Positions 8,512 through 18,026 of a stretch of DNA of 64,000 nt are shown piece by piece; the first letter of the stretch is position 1, and each line of letters opens with the position of its first letter. The DNA lies in assembly GCF_045862395.1 (NCBI RefSeq), contig NZ_AP023087.1, positions 3,720,001 through 3,784,000 of the forward strand, in the 5' to 3' direction. The DNA is from Marinicellulosiphila megalodicopiae (GTDB lineage Bacteria; Pseudomonadota; Gammaproteobacteria; Pseudomonadales; Natronospirillaceae). Below the pieces are notes generated by a model. The model searched no databases. It worked only from the letters and a program-made list of their open reading frames with translations, and was not told the origin of the DNA. The translations under genes were made by a program, and so were the position numbers.

Positions 8512-9597
8512 TTAAGGATGCTTAATCATATCGTCTAAAATAGATAAAAACGCACACACACTTTCAAGTGGCGCACTTTCGTTCATTGTATGATATCCAG
8601 AAGTTGGAATTTGCAATGTCGTCCCATTAACTAATCCGTTAGATGCATCAATGATTCGACCCATTTCTGTTGAGCCTAATGAAACAGGTTCTTCCCCTTT
8701 TTTCTCTAGGATTTTATTATATTCAACCACGTATTCATCTTTAAATAATGTATTTAAATTAAACTTTTCGCATCGGGTTTTTAAAGATTGAGTTTGCTCA
8801 GAACTGAATTTTGCATTCGCATCTTGATTTCTTAAAATCAAATGATTTTGTTGAGCACTTTTAAAATCAGGAAACGGGCTGGTATCCACCACAATTAAAT
8901 TGTTAGCGCTGCCACCAAAACGACGAAACCATTCCAACAAATAACGCCAGCTTTTACCTGCTTCCTCTTGGGCAGTAAAAAACGCCGTGCCCTCAAAACC
9001 CATTTCAAATAAATACACCAATGCAGCAACGGTTAATACGTTATCAAGCTGTCCAACTAATGCATCATCAGTGATGGATAATTTGTCCCTAAACGCAACA
9101 GGCGTGCCTGCAACCAAATGCTCTAGTCCGCTTAATTCAAAAATTAGGTTATTACGAAATTCACAAATATAAGATTTTTCAATTTTTCCCTGCCCACGAT
9201 ATGCACCGCTCCAAGGCTCATAAGCATAAACATGGTTGTCATTAAATCGTGTTGCGATTTTTTTCATTAATGATTCGCTTACAGAATTACCCAATAAATC
9301 TGAACGCGCCCCAGCCACACTTGCTGCATATTGGAATTCATTTGGACCAGTACAGACTAAACCGTGACGATCCACATGTGCTGAAAACATTAATGATTCT
9401 GGTTTATTTCCTTGAGCTACTAACAAACCTTCATACCAAGTCACTTTTGCACCACGCTCTTCTAGCTCTCGTTGCAGTACACGAAAAAAAGCATGCTCCG
9501 AACCGACAACACTAGGTTCACGAATTAATGTACTTAAAATTTCTAAAAAAGCATTTGGAACAGTTTGAATAATTTGATTCATAGGAGCGATAGCCAT
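8512..9597 (-). CDS. M42/M28-like metallopeptidase (clan MH)
   Basis: A 361-residue cytosolic zinc peptidase-like protein. Clan MH metal ligands can be traced in order: His/Asp in SAHVDRHG, Asp in VGQLDN, the Glu pair in TAQEEAG, Asp in IVVDTSPF and His in PTSGYHTMNE. The order and the HxDxxG motif fit aminopeptidases of the M42 group (or related M20/M28). It starts at ATG 9597; a second Met five codons later (MNQIIQTV) is an alternative. It is convergent with argS and divergent from mgtE. The natural substrate is unknown. Confidence 0.8.
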   Translation of the reverse strand: MAIAPMNQIIQTVPNAFLEILSTLIREPSVVGSEHAFFRVLQRELEERGAKVTWYEGLLVAQGNKPESLMFSAHVDRHGLVCTGPNEFQYAASVAGARSDLLGNSVSESLMKKIATRFNDNHVYAYEPWSGAYRGQGKIEKSYICEFRNNLIFELSGLEHLVAGTPVAFRDKLSITDDALVGQLDNVLTVAALVYLFEMGFEGTAFFTAQEEAGKSWRYLLEWFRRFGGSANNLIVVDTSPFPDFKSAQQNHLILRNQDANAKFSSEQTQSLKTRCEKFNLNTLFKDEYVVEYNKILEKKGEEPVSLGSTEMGRIIDASNGLVNGTTLQIPTSGYHTMNESAPLESVCAFLSILDDMIKHP

Positions 9598-9652
9598 CTG
9601 AAAGTGATAATGAATCGCGATTCTATTTTTAAAAGGTTTTGAAGTAAATCAA

Positions 9653-9680
9653 TTGTTAAAAAATTAATCTTAACTATACT
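9653..9680 (+). promoter_or_regulatory. Likely sigma70 promoter of mgtE
   Basis: TTGTTA (9653-9658), 16-bp spacer, TATACT (9675-9680), 26 bases before the mgtE start and just after its upstream neighbour. Confidence 0.55.
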
Positions 9681-9706
9681 GTGCAACCTACACAGGAGAC
9701 CTTATT

Positions 9707-11044
9707 TTGGCTGATATTCAAGAAGACTACATCGCACAATCGATCGAACTTTTAAATAATGAAGAAAGTTCAGATTTAAGTACAGTGATCGCAAATCAAG
9801 ACAACAACGAATTAGCATTATTGCTAGAGTCGATGCCAATTGATCAACGTCTTGATTTATGGAACGTCATCAAACTTGAACGTCAATTGGCTGTATTATT
9901 GGTAATGCGTAGTGATCCGCGTGAGACATTATTGGATCAATTTGAAGTTGAAGATTTAGATATTCTATTTAAAGACATTGAAGCAAGCGACTTAATTGAA
10001 TTAGCGGACTCATTGCCTCCAAGATTATTAGATCGTGCGGTTAATGCGCTAGATGAACAACAACGTAACTTTTTTGATGAAGCGTTAGCTTTTGATGACG
10101 ACCAAGCAGGGCATTGGGTAAATCAACAATTAGTGGTATTACCAAGTAATGCAAAAGTCAGAGACGGCCTTCGCACGATGCGCCGTGAAAGCTCTCACCA
10201 TATTGAATGCATCTTTTTAACCAATCGAGCAGGACATTTTGTTGAAGCGGTGAAAGTAAATAAATTATTTGGCGCACCAGATCACTTGCCTCTATTTGAC
10301 ATAAGCGAAGAAGAATTCCCCGTTATTTTAGGGACGGATTCTGCTATTGATGCGGCGCAAAAAGTCATCAATTCCAATATGCATTCATTGCCTGTGGTCA
10401 GTGAAACTTCAAAACTATTAGGTCAGTTTGACTCAAAAGTTGCCTTTGAAATTGTCAGCGAAAACTTTGAATCACAATTAATGGCACAGGCAGGTTTAGA
10501 TGAAGATGAAGATTTATTTGCTCCCGTCATCAAAAGCTCTAAAAGTCGAGCGATTTGGTTATGCATAAATTTAATTACAGCGTTTGCAGCATCGGCTTTT
10601 ATTGGCATATTTGAAGCGACCATTCAACAGGTTGTGGCGCTTGCTGTTTTAATGCCAATTGTTGCCAGCATGGGCGGCATTGCAGGAAGTCAGACATTAA
10701 CATTAATGATTCGAGGACTCGCATTAGGTCAGGTGACCAAGGGTAACCGGATGATATTATTCAAAAAAGAATTATCAGTAGGTGCACTTAATGGTGTGAT
10801 ATGGGCAACCGTCATTGGTTTAGCTGCGGGTTTTTGGTTTAATTCCTATGAATTAGGTATTGTGATTTCATTAGCCATTTTATTAAACATTATTGCTGCG
10901 GCTATTTCAGGAGTGATTATTCCAATTGTGTTAGATAAATTAAAATTAGACCCAGCATTATCTGGGTCTGTGATTTTAACCACCGTGACAGACATTGTGG
11001 GGTTTGTCTGCTTCTTAGGTTTGGGTACAATTATTTTGTTATAG
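9707..11044 (+). CDS. mgtE: Magnesium transporter MgtE
   Basis: A 445-residue Mg2+ channel/transporter of the inner membrane. It has the usual order: an acidic N domain of alpha-helical repeats (about 1-135), tandem CBS domains (about 140-265, including VVLPSNAKVRDGL and ASQ-like turns), a plug helix, then five membrane helices (about 285-445). The conserved pore segment MPIVASMGGIAGSQTLTLMIRGLALGQ is present. The start codon is TTG, supported by a CAGGAG ribosome site at the correct spacing. Mg2+ binding to the cytosolic domains is known to gate the family. The stop overlaps the convergent zntB stop. Confidence 0.95.
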   Translation: MADIQEDYIAQSIELLNNEESSDLSTVIANQDNNELALLLESMPIDQRLDLWNVIKLERQLAVLLVMRSDPRETLLDQFEVEDLDILFKDIEASDLIELADSLPPRLLDRAVNALDEQQRNFFDEALAFDDDQAGHWVNQQLVVLPSNAKVRDGLRTMRRESSHHIECIFLTNRAGHFVEAVKVNKLFGAPDHLPLFDISEEEFPVILGTDSAIDAAQKVINSNMHSLPVVSETSKLLGQFDSKVAFEIVSENFESQLMAQAGLDEDEDLFAPVIKSSKSRAIWLCINLITAFAASAFIGIFEATIQQVVALAVLMPIVASMGGIAGSQTLTLMIRGLALGQVTKGNRMILFKKELSVGALNGVIWATVIGLAAGFWFNSYELGIVISLAILLNIIAAAISGVIIPIVLDKLKLDPALSGSVILTTVTDIVGFVCFLGLGTIILL

Positions 11045-12007
11045 CCATTTTTTAAATTTAAAAAATAGAATTTGACAAAGGGTTAACAACCCTAAGCCTA
11101 AACTAAAAATAGTAAACGCTGCACTATTTTCCACCCCAGGCAATCCACCCACATTAATACCAAGCAAACCTGTTAAAAATCCCAGCGGTAGAAATATCGC
11201 TGAGATCATCGACAGTACATACATTCTTGTATTCATTTGATCGCTTAAACTGTTTTGCAATTCTTCTTGAACCACAACCGCACGTTCTTTTATTTCATCT
11301 ATATTTTCTAAATAAATTAATAATCGATCCGTCACTTCTCGAATTTGAATTTTTAGATGCTCATCAAACCAGCTAATGGATTCAGAAGACAATCGCAACA
11401 ACGCATCTTTTTGTGGGGACAAATAGCGCTTAAGAGAAATTAATTGTTTACGTATTACTGCTAAGTCTGTGCGTAATACCTGTTTGTGTTCAGCTAAACA
11501 CACCCCTTCTAAATCAGACATGGATTCCTCTAAATCATTAATGGTGTCTGACATTCGCCAAACTAATTGGTCTGCCAACATCGCTACCCATTGTGATGAC
11601 GATTTGGGTCCAACACCTGAATTTAATTGATCAATAATATCTTCAACTGACAATATTCTTAAGCGTCGTGTACTTATAATTCGGTGTTGTTCAACCCACA
11701 TACGAATAGAAATCATATCCTCAGGATTCGTATTAGGCGATAAGTTCACACCACGCAAACTCATTAACAAACCATGATATACAACACTGGTTCTTGGTCG
11801 AACTTCTGAAGCTAATAACGCTTCATTAACTAACCCTGGCAATTTAAAGTTATCTAGTAAATTATGGCGATGATCTTGATTGGTGTAATCAAAATGCACC
11901 CATAAAATTCCATCGCCTTCTTTAAAAGCCAATACTTGCTCTTGAGTTAAATCAGTACAACCGCCTTTGCCATCTAGCAATTTTGCGTATAAAAAATGTT
12001 CAGACAT
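11039..12007 (-). CDS. zntB: CorA-family transporter, ZntB type
   Basis: A 322-residue inner-membrane cation transporter. The long cytosolic alpha/beta N domain (about 1-255) is followed by two membrane helices. The signature loop is GINVGGLPG in place of the CorA GMN motif; GIN marks the zinc-transport subgroup (ZntB). The sequence LPLGFLTGLLGINVGG is diagnostic. It is convergent with mgtE, overlapping by 6 bases, so two divalent-cation transporters lie tail to tail without a visible terminator. Confidence 0.9.
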   Translation of the reverse strand: MSEHFLYAKLLDGKGGCTDLTQEQVLAFKEGDGILWVHFDYTNQDHRHNLLDNFKLPGLVNEALLASEVRPRTSVVYHGLLMSLRGVNLSPNTNPEDMISIRMWVEQHRIISTRRLRILSVEDIIDQLNSGVGPKSSSQWVAMLADQLVWRMSDTINDLEESMSDLEGVCLAEHKQVLRTDLAVIRKQLISLKRYLSPQKDALLRLSSESISWFDEHLKIQIREVTDRLLIYLENIDEIKERAVVVQEELQNSLSDQMNTRMYVLSMISAIFLPLGFLTGLLGINVGGLPGVENSAAFTIFSLGLGLLTLCQILFFKFKKWL

Positions 12008-12060
12008 TGTGAATTCTCTTTAATCGTTTTAGCGAGTATCGTTGATTCACTCAATTTAGT

Positions 12061-12681
12061 CTATTTGATTGTGTCGATCGCGTTTAACTGCTTCACACCA
12101 AACACAATTCTAAAAACAGTAGTCTGCCAACAAATCAAACAAAATATTGCCGCAAACCAATTAAAATACATAGGCCAAATACAACACAAAACAAAAAATA
12201 CAATCGTTTCAGTACCTTCTGCGATGCCTGTTAAATAATAAATGCCTTTTGAAGGGTAATCGATTTTCTCAATATTATTTTTTTGTGCAAAAATACTAAA
12301 TGCCAAAAAGCTAGTGCCCGTGCCCACAAAACTGAGCATCAAACATACGCCCCAAAAAGTAAATTCAGGATTAGAAAAAGCAAAGCCGAATACCACCGCC
12401 TGATAGAAAATGAAATCCAACACAATATCTAAAAATGCGCCTGACTGAGTAGGTTTAGTTAACCGAGCCACTTGCCCATCTAAACCATCCGCAATACGAT
12501 TAAGAACAATACAGACCAGCCCTAGAAGGTAAAGTTGACTCACAATAAATCCAACACTTAATATACCAATTACAAATCCAACAACTGTAATTTGGTTTGC
12601 ACTGACATTATGTTTTACACACTGTTTAGCAATGGGTTGTAATATAGATTGTGCAACAGGCAATAAATATTTATCGAGCAC
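12061..12681 (-). CDS. ynjF: CDP-alcohol phosphatidyltransferase, YnjF-like
   Basis: A 206-residue integral membrane enzyme. It carries the full CDP-alcohol phosphatidyltransferase signature D-x2-D-G-x2-A-R-x8-G-x3-D-x3-D (here starting ADGLDGQVAR and ending at GAFLDIVLD). About five or six membrane helices surround it. The family transfers a phosphatidyl group from a CDP-linked lipid to an alcohol. In E. coli the ynj cluster also ends with such a gene (ynjF), which supports the name. It overlaps the upstream ATPase gene by 11 bases and is the last gene of the operon. The acceptor alcohol is unknown. Confidence 0.88.
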   Translation of the reverse strand: MLDKYLLPVAQSILQPIAKQCVKHNVSANQITVVGFVIGILSVGFIVSQLYLLGLVCIVLNRIADGLDGQVARLTKPTQSGAFLDIVLDFIFYQAVVFGFAFSNPEFTFWGVCLMLSFVGTGTSFLAFSIFAQKNNIEKIDYPSKGIYYLTGIAEGTETIVFFVLCCIWPMYFNWFAAIFCLICWQTTVFRIVFGVKQLNAIDTIK

Positions 12682-13309
12682 AGAGCGCTCCTTTTTCTAA
12701 ATCGTAGAATTGATTTTGATGACAATCATTTAAATCGTGTGTGACCATCAACACAGGAATATTTTTTTCTAATAATAAATTAAACAGCCAAGGTCTGAAC
12801 TGATCTTTTAAAGATTGATCCAATTTAGCAAAAGGTTCATCTAGCAACACCAATTTAGGCTGGCATAACACTGCGCGTAATGCACTGATTCTGGATTTTT
12901 GTCCGCCTGATAAACTTTGTACTTTGGCGTATTTAAACTCAAGCATATTAGCATTTATCAGGTATTGACCAATAAGCTCTAGTTTTTCAGTCTTTTTCAT
13001 TGTTGGAGGACAGGCAAACAATAAATTTTGTAAGACATTCATATGAGGAAACAATAAATCGTCTTGCATCATCATGCCAATTTGGCGCTGTGCAACGCTC
13101 TTAGTTAATAACGATTCGCCATTGAGTTCAATGTCACCCGAATAACTAAATCCGTCCTCAAGCCCGCCTAGCACTGCCATAAATAAACTGGATTTACCGC
13201 TACCGGATGCACCCATTATGCTCACAATCTCGCCATCGATCTTCATGGAGATAGGATCAAAAAGTGCTTTTTCATTAATAAATAATTGAAACTGTTTAAA
13301 CTCAAGCAT
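12671..13309 (-). CDS. ynjD: ABC transporter ATP-binding protein YnjD
   Basis: A 212-residue ABC ATPase. Walker A GASGSGKSS, Q loop MMQDDLLFPHM, signature LSGGQKSR, Walker B LVLLDEPFAKLD and the switch His in VMVTHDLND are all present. The start at 13309 (MLEFKQF) is chosen because an in-frame start 72 bases upstream would only add membrane-protein-like residues from the overlapping permease frame. The gene overlaps the permease stop by 8 bases. It energises the YnjC permease. Confidence 0.9.
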   Translation of the reverse strand: MLEFKQFQLFINEKALFDPISMKIDGEIVSIMGASGSGKSSLFMAVLGGLEDGFSYSGDIELNGESLLTKSVAQRQIGMMMQDDLLFPHMNVLQNLLFACPPTMKKTEKLELIGQYLINANMLEFKYAKVQSLSGGQKSRISALRAVLCQPKLVLLDEPFAKLDQSLKDQFRPWLFNLLLEKNIPVLMVTHDLNDCHQNQFYDLEKGALCAR

Positions 13310-15020
13310 GACTTTTTTTCCTAAAGGCCAGTATAAAAACAACCATTGGTAATAATGTTTGGCACAACGCAAATATTGCAATTCTGCGATAATCTGAGCC
13401 AGATGCCATATTCACCATCTGTGTGGTAATGGTTTCAATACGCCCTTCACCCATATATAACGTGGGTAAATATTGCACCACACTCACACTAAACCCCAGT
13501 GCAAATGTTGAATAGATAGACGTTTTAAGCATCGGTATTTTAATAAATAATAACGTTTTTAAATAGCCATGATTCAGCGCATAACTTTGTAACACATAGC
13601 GTTTATCAAACTGATTAAACACAGGATGCAAGGTTAAATAAATATAAGGCAATACAAATAAGCTATGCGCCCACAACACACTTAACCAATCAAAATGAAA
13701 ATCGGTCCACAATAAAAAGACATTAAAACCAAATAGAAAACTCATTTGCGGCAATAACAAAGGCAAGTAAATTAAGGATTTAGGCAGTACTTTTTTATTA
13801 CTGTTGTTTGAGCCTAAATACTCTAATGCGCCAATGACAATCACCATACTGATTACGGTACTTAAAAATGCAAAGATGGATGCATTTTTAACACCTAACA
13901 AAATAGCATCTGCGCTTTTTGACCAAAACTTAAATGAGAATTGTTGAGGCAGCGAAAAGGAAAACCCCCAACGAAACGTCACACTCCATAATATCAACAC
14001 CACAATTGCCAAAATCGAAATAATCACAATCGCGTATAAAACAAAACCTAATCGAGAAATAACCGATTCAAAAAAAACAGACCGTTTTGATTGACTACTG
14101 AAAGACAATAAACAAACGACGACTAATTTTTCAAATAGATAAAATAAACCAATACACAACAATGTCATGATTAATAAAAAGACAGAACCCGCCGCCGCTA
14201 ATAATCGAAACGACAAATCAGAATGAGAAAACCACTGATGAATTAAGACACCTAATGTGGGTGGCGCATTAGGGCCTATAATTTGAGAGACATCCACATT
14301 GGTTAATCCATAAGCCAATACGGCATAAATAGGCAAACGAATGCTTTTTAATAATTGTGGCACCAACACATATAAATACGACGCAAAGTGGCTATAGCCT
14401 AACGATGCACTTAATAAACGATATGACGATACTGGATAATTGGGTAATTGCGCTGACAACATTAATAATAAAAAAGGGATTTCTTTGATAATCAACACAA
14501 CCATTAAACTGATTGCATAAGAATCTTGTACGGTGACGATATTAGGCGGTAACACCCAACCGAGCATAGAAGCAACGATTTTAATTAACCAACCCGATGG
14601 TGCAAATAATAGAATAAACGCAATGGCAAATGCCGCATGAGGAATCGCAAGCATGGGTGAAATTAAATAATTCAGTATTTTTGATTTTTTTAAATAAATG
14701 TAACGGTAAAAAATAATAAAACTAAAAAACAATGCAATGATCGTCGCAAATAATCCCGTAGTTAAACTTAAAACGGTTCCTGTAAACACACTAGAATGAT
14801 TAAAAAAATCTGACCAAACATCAAAAGAAAAAGAGTCGTAACCAAGAGCTGGAAAATACGAAAAGGCAGGAAGAATCGTCGCTATTAACCCAATGACGAT
14901 TGGTATTAAAAATAACGCATATATTAAAAAAACAAACAGCACCAAAACTTTCGTTTCAGTGCTGCGTAAATTAAACTTAGTTTGAATAACGTTTAATCCA
15001 TTCTTTTTCAATTGCATCAA
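13302..15020 (-). CDS. ynjC: ABC transporter permease YnjC (fused double permease)
   Basis: A 572-residue protein with about 12 membrane helices and two binding-protein-dependent permease halves (about 60-300 and 370-570), as in YnjC and other ThiP/FbpB-type fused permeases. The start at 15020 overlaps the end of ynjB by 44 bases. No strong ribosome site is visible there, so translation may begin slightly downstream from a non-ATG codon. Gene order ynjB-ynjC-ynjD and the tight overlaps show one transporter. The imported substrate of the Ynj system is not established. Confidence 0.88.
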   Translation of the reverse strand: MMQLKKNGLNVIQTKFNLRSTETKVLVLFVFLIYALFLIPIVIGLIATILPAFSYFPALGYDSFSFDVWSDFFNHSSVFTGTVLSLTTGLFATIIALFFSFIIFYRYIYLKKSKILNYLISPMLAIPHAAFAIAFILLFAPSGWLIKIVASMLGWVLPPNIVTVQDSYAISLMVVLIIKEIPFLLLMLSAQLPNYPVSSYRLLSASLGYSHFASYLYVLVPQLLKSIRLPIYAVLAYGLTNVDVSQIIGPNAPPTLGVLIHQWFSHSDLSFRLLAAAGSVFLLIMTLLCIGLFYLFEKLVVVCLLSFSSQSKRSVFFESVISRLGFVLYAIVIISILAIVVLILWSVTFRWGFSFSLPQQFSFKFWSKSADAILLGVKNASIFAFLSTVISMVIVIGALEYLGSNNSNKKVLPKSLIYLPLLLPQMSFLFGFNVFLLWTDFHFDWLSVLWAHSLFVLPYIYLTLHPVFNQFDKRYVLQSYALNHGYLKTLLFIKIPMLKTSIYSTFALGFSVSVVQYLPTLYMGEGRIETITTQMVNMASGSDYRRIAIFALCQTLLPMVVFILAFRKKSHA

Positions 15021-16176
15021 CCCAACTTGCGTGAGGCTCTAAAAATACATTAGCTAAATCTTGTGCAGATAATAATTGTTCAGACTCAACACGACTTTCA
15101 AATAAAGACTGTTCGTTTTCAGTTAATTTATTTACCGCTAATACCGTTGGGTCGCCCCAGATATTAATGTCTTGTTTTCTAGCCTGTGCTAAAGGAGACA
15201 TTAAGAAATCTGCAAATACTTTTGCACCTGCTTGAGAAGGCGCGTTGTATGGAATCGCAACAAAATGCGTATTACCGATGCTGCCTTTTTCGTGTACGTA
15301 AGAACGAATACTTTCTGGCAACTCACCATTAATTACTGCATTGGCAGCATCATTTGGATTAAACGATAAACCAATAAAAATTTCACGACTGTTCACTAAT
15401 TGCTTCATGTGCGGCGCATCGTTAGCAAACTGTTTACCTTCGTGCCATAACACTGGGTGTAGCTCATCTAAAAACGCCCATAGCTTTTCAGTTTGCATTA
15501 AGAATTTTGACTCATCTACTGGTAAAGACAAAACAGACGCATCTGCAATGAATTCACTTAATGCCTGTTTAACAAATGTGGTACCAAAGAAATTGGGTAA
15601 TGCAGGGTATGTCACACGACCTGGGTTTTGCTTAGCGACGCTTAATAGCTCCGTCATAGAAGTAGGTGGCGTATTCAATAACTCGCTATCATAATAAAAC
15701 ACTAACTGAGCCATGCCCCAAGGCGCTTCTTGGTTATTCACAGCCACTGTAAAATCAGAAGTAGTCGTGGGTTTATTGTCAGTGTCTACATATTGGTAGT
15801 TTGGTAACATCTGTGTCCACGGATTTAAAAGCAACTCGTTTTGTTTCATGGATTTAAAGTTCTCACCGTTAATCCAAACTAAATCCACACTGCCTTTATC
15901 GCTGTTTGCTGTTTTTTCAGCAAGCACACGACTCACCACATCCGCCGCACCGGTTTTAACATGCACCACTTTCACACCATGACGTTCATTTACTTTTTGA
16001 GACGCCCAAGCAATATAATCATTAATGGTTTCGCTTCCGCCCCAAGCATTAAAATAAACCGTTTGCCCTTTTGCTTGTTGTAATGTGGACTCCCATGTTT
16101 TATCCATGGTTTGTGCATTAAGTAAAACACTGATCCCTAAAGATAATACCAAAATGCCTAGATGTTTAAATTTCAC
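14977..16176 (-). CDS. ynjB: ABC transporter substrate-binding protein YnjB
   Basis: A 399-residue periplasmic binding protein with a cleavable signal peptide (MKFKHLGILVLSLGISVLLNA-Q). The mature start GQTVYFNAWGGSETINDYI and the segment DLVWINGENF are characteristic of the YnjB family. A good ribosome-site region (GAGGAAAAAAACG) precedes the ATG. It binds the transported ligand and delivers it to YnjC/YnjD. Ligand identity is unknown; family relatives include thiamine- and iron-type binding proteins. Confidence 0.9.
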   Translation of the reverse strand: MKFKHLGILVLSLGISVLLNAQTMDKTWESTLQQAKGQTVYFNAWGGSETINDYIAWASQKVNERHGVKVVHVKTGAADVVSRVLAEKTANSDKGSVDLVWINGENFKSMKQNELLLNPWTQMLPNYQYVDTDNKPTTTSDFTVAVNNQEAPWGMAQLVFYYDSELLNTPPTSMTELLSVAKQNPGRVTYPALPNFFGTTFVKQALSEFIADASVLSLPVDESKFLMQTEKLWAFLDELHPVLWHEGKQFANDAPHMKQLVNSREIFIGLSFNPNDAANAVINGELPESIRSYVHEKGSIGNTHFVAIPYNAPSQAGAKVFADFLMSPLAQARKQDINIWGDPTVLAVNKLTENEQSLFESRVESEQLLSAQDLANVFLEPHASWVDAIEKEWIKRYSN

Positions 16177-16210
16177 GTTTTTTTCCTCTTGATTTTAGTT
16201 TTTAAAAAAA

Positions 16211-17659
16211 TTATTTAACTGAACGATCATGCATCCACTTAACAATGGAAAGCAAAAATTGAGTCTTAGGTTTTTTCGATTGCGTTAATTTCCACTTACC
16301 TGCAATCGCTTTATTAATTTCGTTATAGCTTGGGTAAATATGCGGCATGCCCATTAATGTATTAAGCCCTGCGTTTTGTTTCATTAACCATACCCACTGT
16401 GGCATTAGTTCACTGGCTTGATCCCCTACAATCACGACACCCAACACTTTATCGGTGTCTTTTTTGGTCCACACTTTGATTAAGCCTTCTTGTTTATTAT
16501 TACAGATCATTTTGTCATTTTCATTAATCGGTAATTCGGTTAAGTCAAATTCGATATTGTTTTGAATTAACTGTGCTTCGCTTCGACCAATAGTGGCAAG
16601 CTGTGGATTAGTGAATATAGCAAAAGGCACATTATCTAAATTGTATTTATAACGTTTAAAACGACCAAACAAACTGTTTACGGTTGCAAACCAAGCGCCG
16701 TGCGCCGCTGTATGAGTAAATTGCGCGCCACCGGTAATGTCACCTACTGCATAAATGCTTTTTTCTGTGGTTTGGTTATACGCATTTACTGGAATATAGT
16801 TTTGCTCATTCGTAATAATATTTGTATTTTCTAATCCTAGGTATTCGCTGTTGCCTGTTTTGCCTGTGGCCATTAAGACTGCATCAAACTTTATGGATTT
16901 TAAAACATTTAAGCTTGTGAATGTCATATTTTCTTCATTCACTTTAAAATCTTTACATTGCTTATAAATATTCACGCCTTCAGTTTCTAAAACACGTTCA
17001 ATAATCTGCGAAGCTTGTGGGTCTTGATTTGACAAAATACCTGAACGAGTGAGCAAACTTACGTGACTTCCCAAACGCCTAAACGCTTGGCCCAATTCAC
17101 AGGCAATGGCACCACCACCTACAATCAATAAATTCTTCGGTAATTGTTCTAAATTCCAGATAGTCTCACTTGTGTAAATCGCTTCAGGTTTCAGGCCTTC
17201 TATATTCAGTAATTTGGGTTTACCGCCTGTGGCTATAATAATGTGCTTAGTATCAATAATTTCTTTGCCATTAGTGCCAGTTACTTCAACTTGCGTAGGC
17301 GATAAAATTTTTGCTTTTCCATGAATCACATTTACGCCTAATTCGCGATAACGCTCTATGGAATCTTTAGGTTGAATCTGTGCAATAGCACCTTTAACTT
17401 GTGCCATGACTTTTGTGAAATCAAGTTGAGTGAATGATGAGTCAACCATTCCTGTTTGAGCAATTAATTGAGATTGTTTCATTTGATCTGCAATATGAAT
17501 CAATGCTTTACTCGGTACGCAGCCATAATTCAAACAATCGCCACCCATTAAATTTGCTTCAATTAACGTCACATTCGCTTTTACAGCAGCTGCAATGTAA
17601 GCACTCACCAACCCACCTGCGCCTGCACCTATTACAACTAAATTTTGTTTTTTATTCAT
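16211..17659 (-). CDS. FAD-dependent pyridine nucleotide-disulfide oxidoreductase
   Basis: A 482-residue class I flavoprotein disulfide reductase related to dihydrolipoamide dehydrogenase and mercuric reductase. The FAD site is VVIGAGAGGLVSA and the redox-active disulfide is GGDCLNYGCVPSK. The NAD(P) site is LLIVGGGAIACELG, the second FAD contact is IYAVGDITGG, and the C-terminal dimerisation domain carries MPHIYPSYNE in place of the usual His-Pro-Thr active-site motif. There is no N-terminal heavy-metal-binding domain. It is the first gene of the ynj operon (34 bases to ynjB). Its electron acceptor is unknown; a membrane or small-thiol redox role is an inference. Confidence 0.85.
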   Translation of the reverse strand: MNKKQNLVVIGAGAGGLVSAYIAAAVKANVTLIEANLMGGDCLNYGCVPSKALIHIADQMKQSQLIAQTGMVDSSFTQLDFTKVMAQVKGAIAQIQPKDSIERYRELGVNVIHGKAKILSPTQVEVTGTNGKEIIDTKHIIIATGGKPKLLNIEGLKPEAIYTSETIWNLEQLPKNLLIVGGGAIACELGQAFRRLGSHVSLLTRSGILSNQDPQASQIIERVLETEGVNIYKQCKDFKVNEENMTFTSLNVLKSIKFDAVLMATGKTGNSEYLGLENTNIITNEQNYIPVNAYNQTTEKSIYAVGDITGGAQFTHTAAHGAWFATVNSLFGRFKRYKYNLDNVPFAIFTNPQLATIGRSEAQLIQNNIEFDLTELPINENDKMICNNKQEGLIKVWTKKDTDKVLGVVIVGDQASELMPQWVWLMKQNAGLNTLMGMPHIYPSYNEINKAIAGKWKLTQSKKPKTQFLLSIVKWMHDRSVK

Positions 17660-18026
17660 TTTGTGACCATATAATTATTAAAAGTGAAAAAATCAAGCTT
17701 ATAAATAGTGACCAACCCTGACATATACCCAAAGTTACTTAATAGAGCAGAGCCAAATTAAAATGTTACAGTTTTGACGTCATTAAACTGAATTCATCCC
17801 TTCACGCTTTTTATATTGTAAATACTTTCATAAAGCCAGTTTACAGACTGATTTTGTAGCATTACTTATTGGTTTTTTGACGAATCTTTTCTAATGTAAA
17901 TCAGTAGTTTACAAATATCTACCAAACTAAAAAAAAGGGTGTAAATAATTACAATTAAACTTGCAACTTCACTATTTCTCACTAGGTTTAATAGATAGAC
18001 ATCGAATATATTTTAGAGGATCACCA
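17660..18026. promoter_or_regulatory. Divergent intergenic region with TGTAAA/TTTACA inverted repeats
   Basis: 367 bases between the ynj operon (-) and the ligase-like gene (+). Three inverted-repeat boxes are visible: TGTAAATA…AGTTTACA (17817-17845), TGTAAA-7-TTTACA (17895-17913) and TGTAAATAATTACA (17940-17953). They are on the ligase side and look like repeated operator sites for a dimeric repressor. No promoter is certain. Confidence 0.45.

Noticed and set aside
14977..15020. Frameshift between ynjB and ynjC because of the 44-base overlap
   Set aside because: Both reading frames are complete and gene overlaps of this type are frequent in this operon; a slightly later ynjC start is the simpler explanation.
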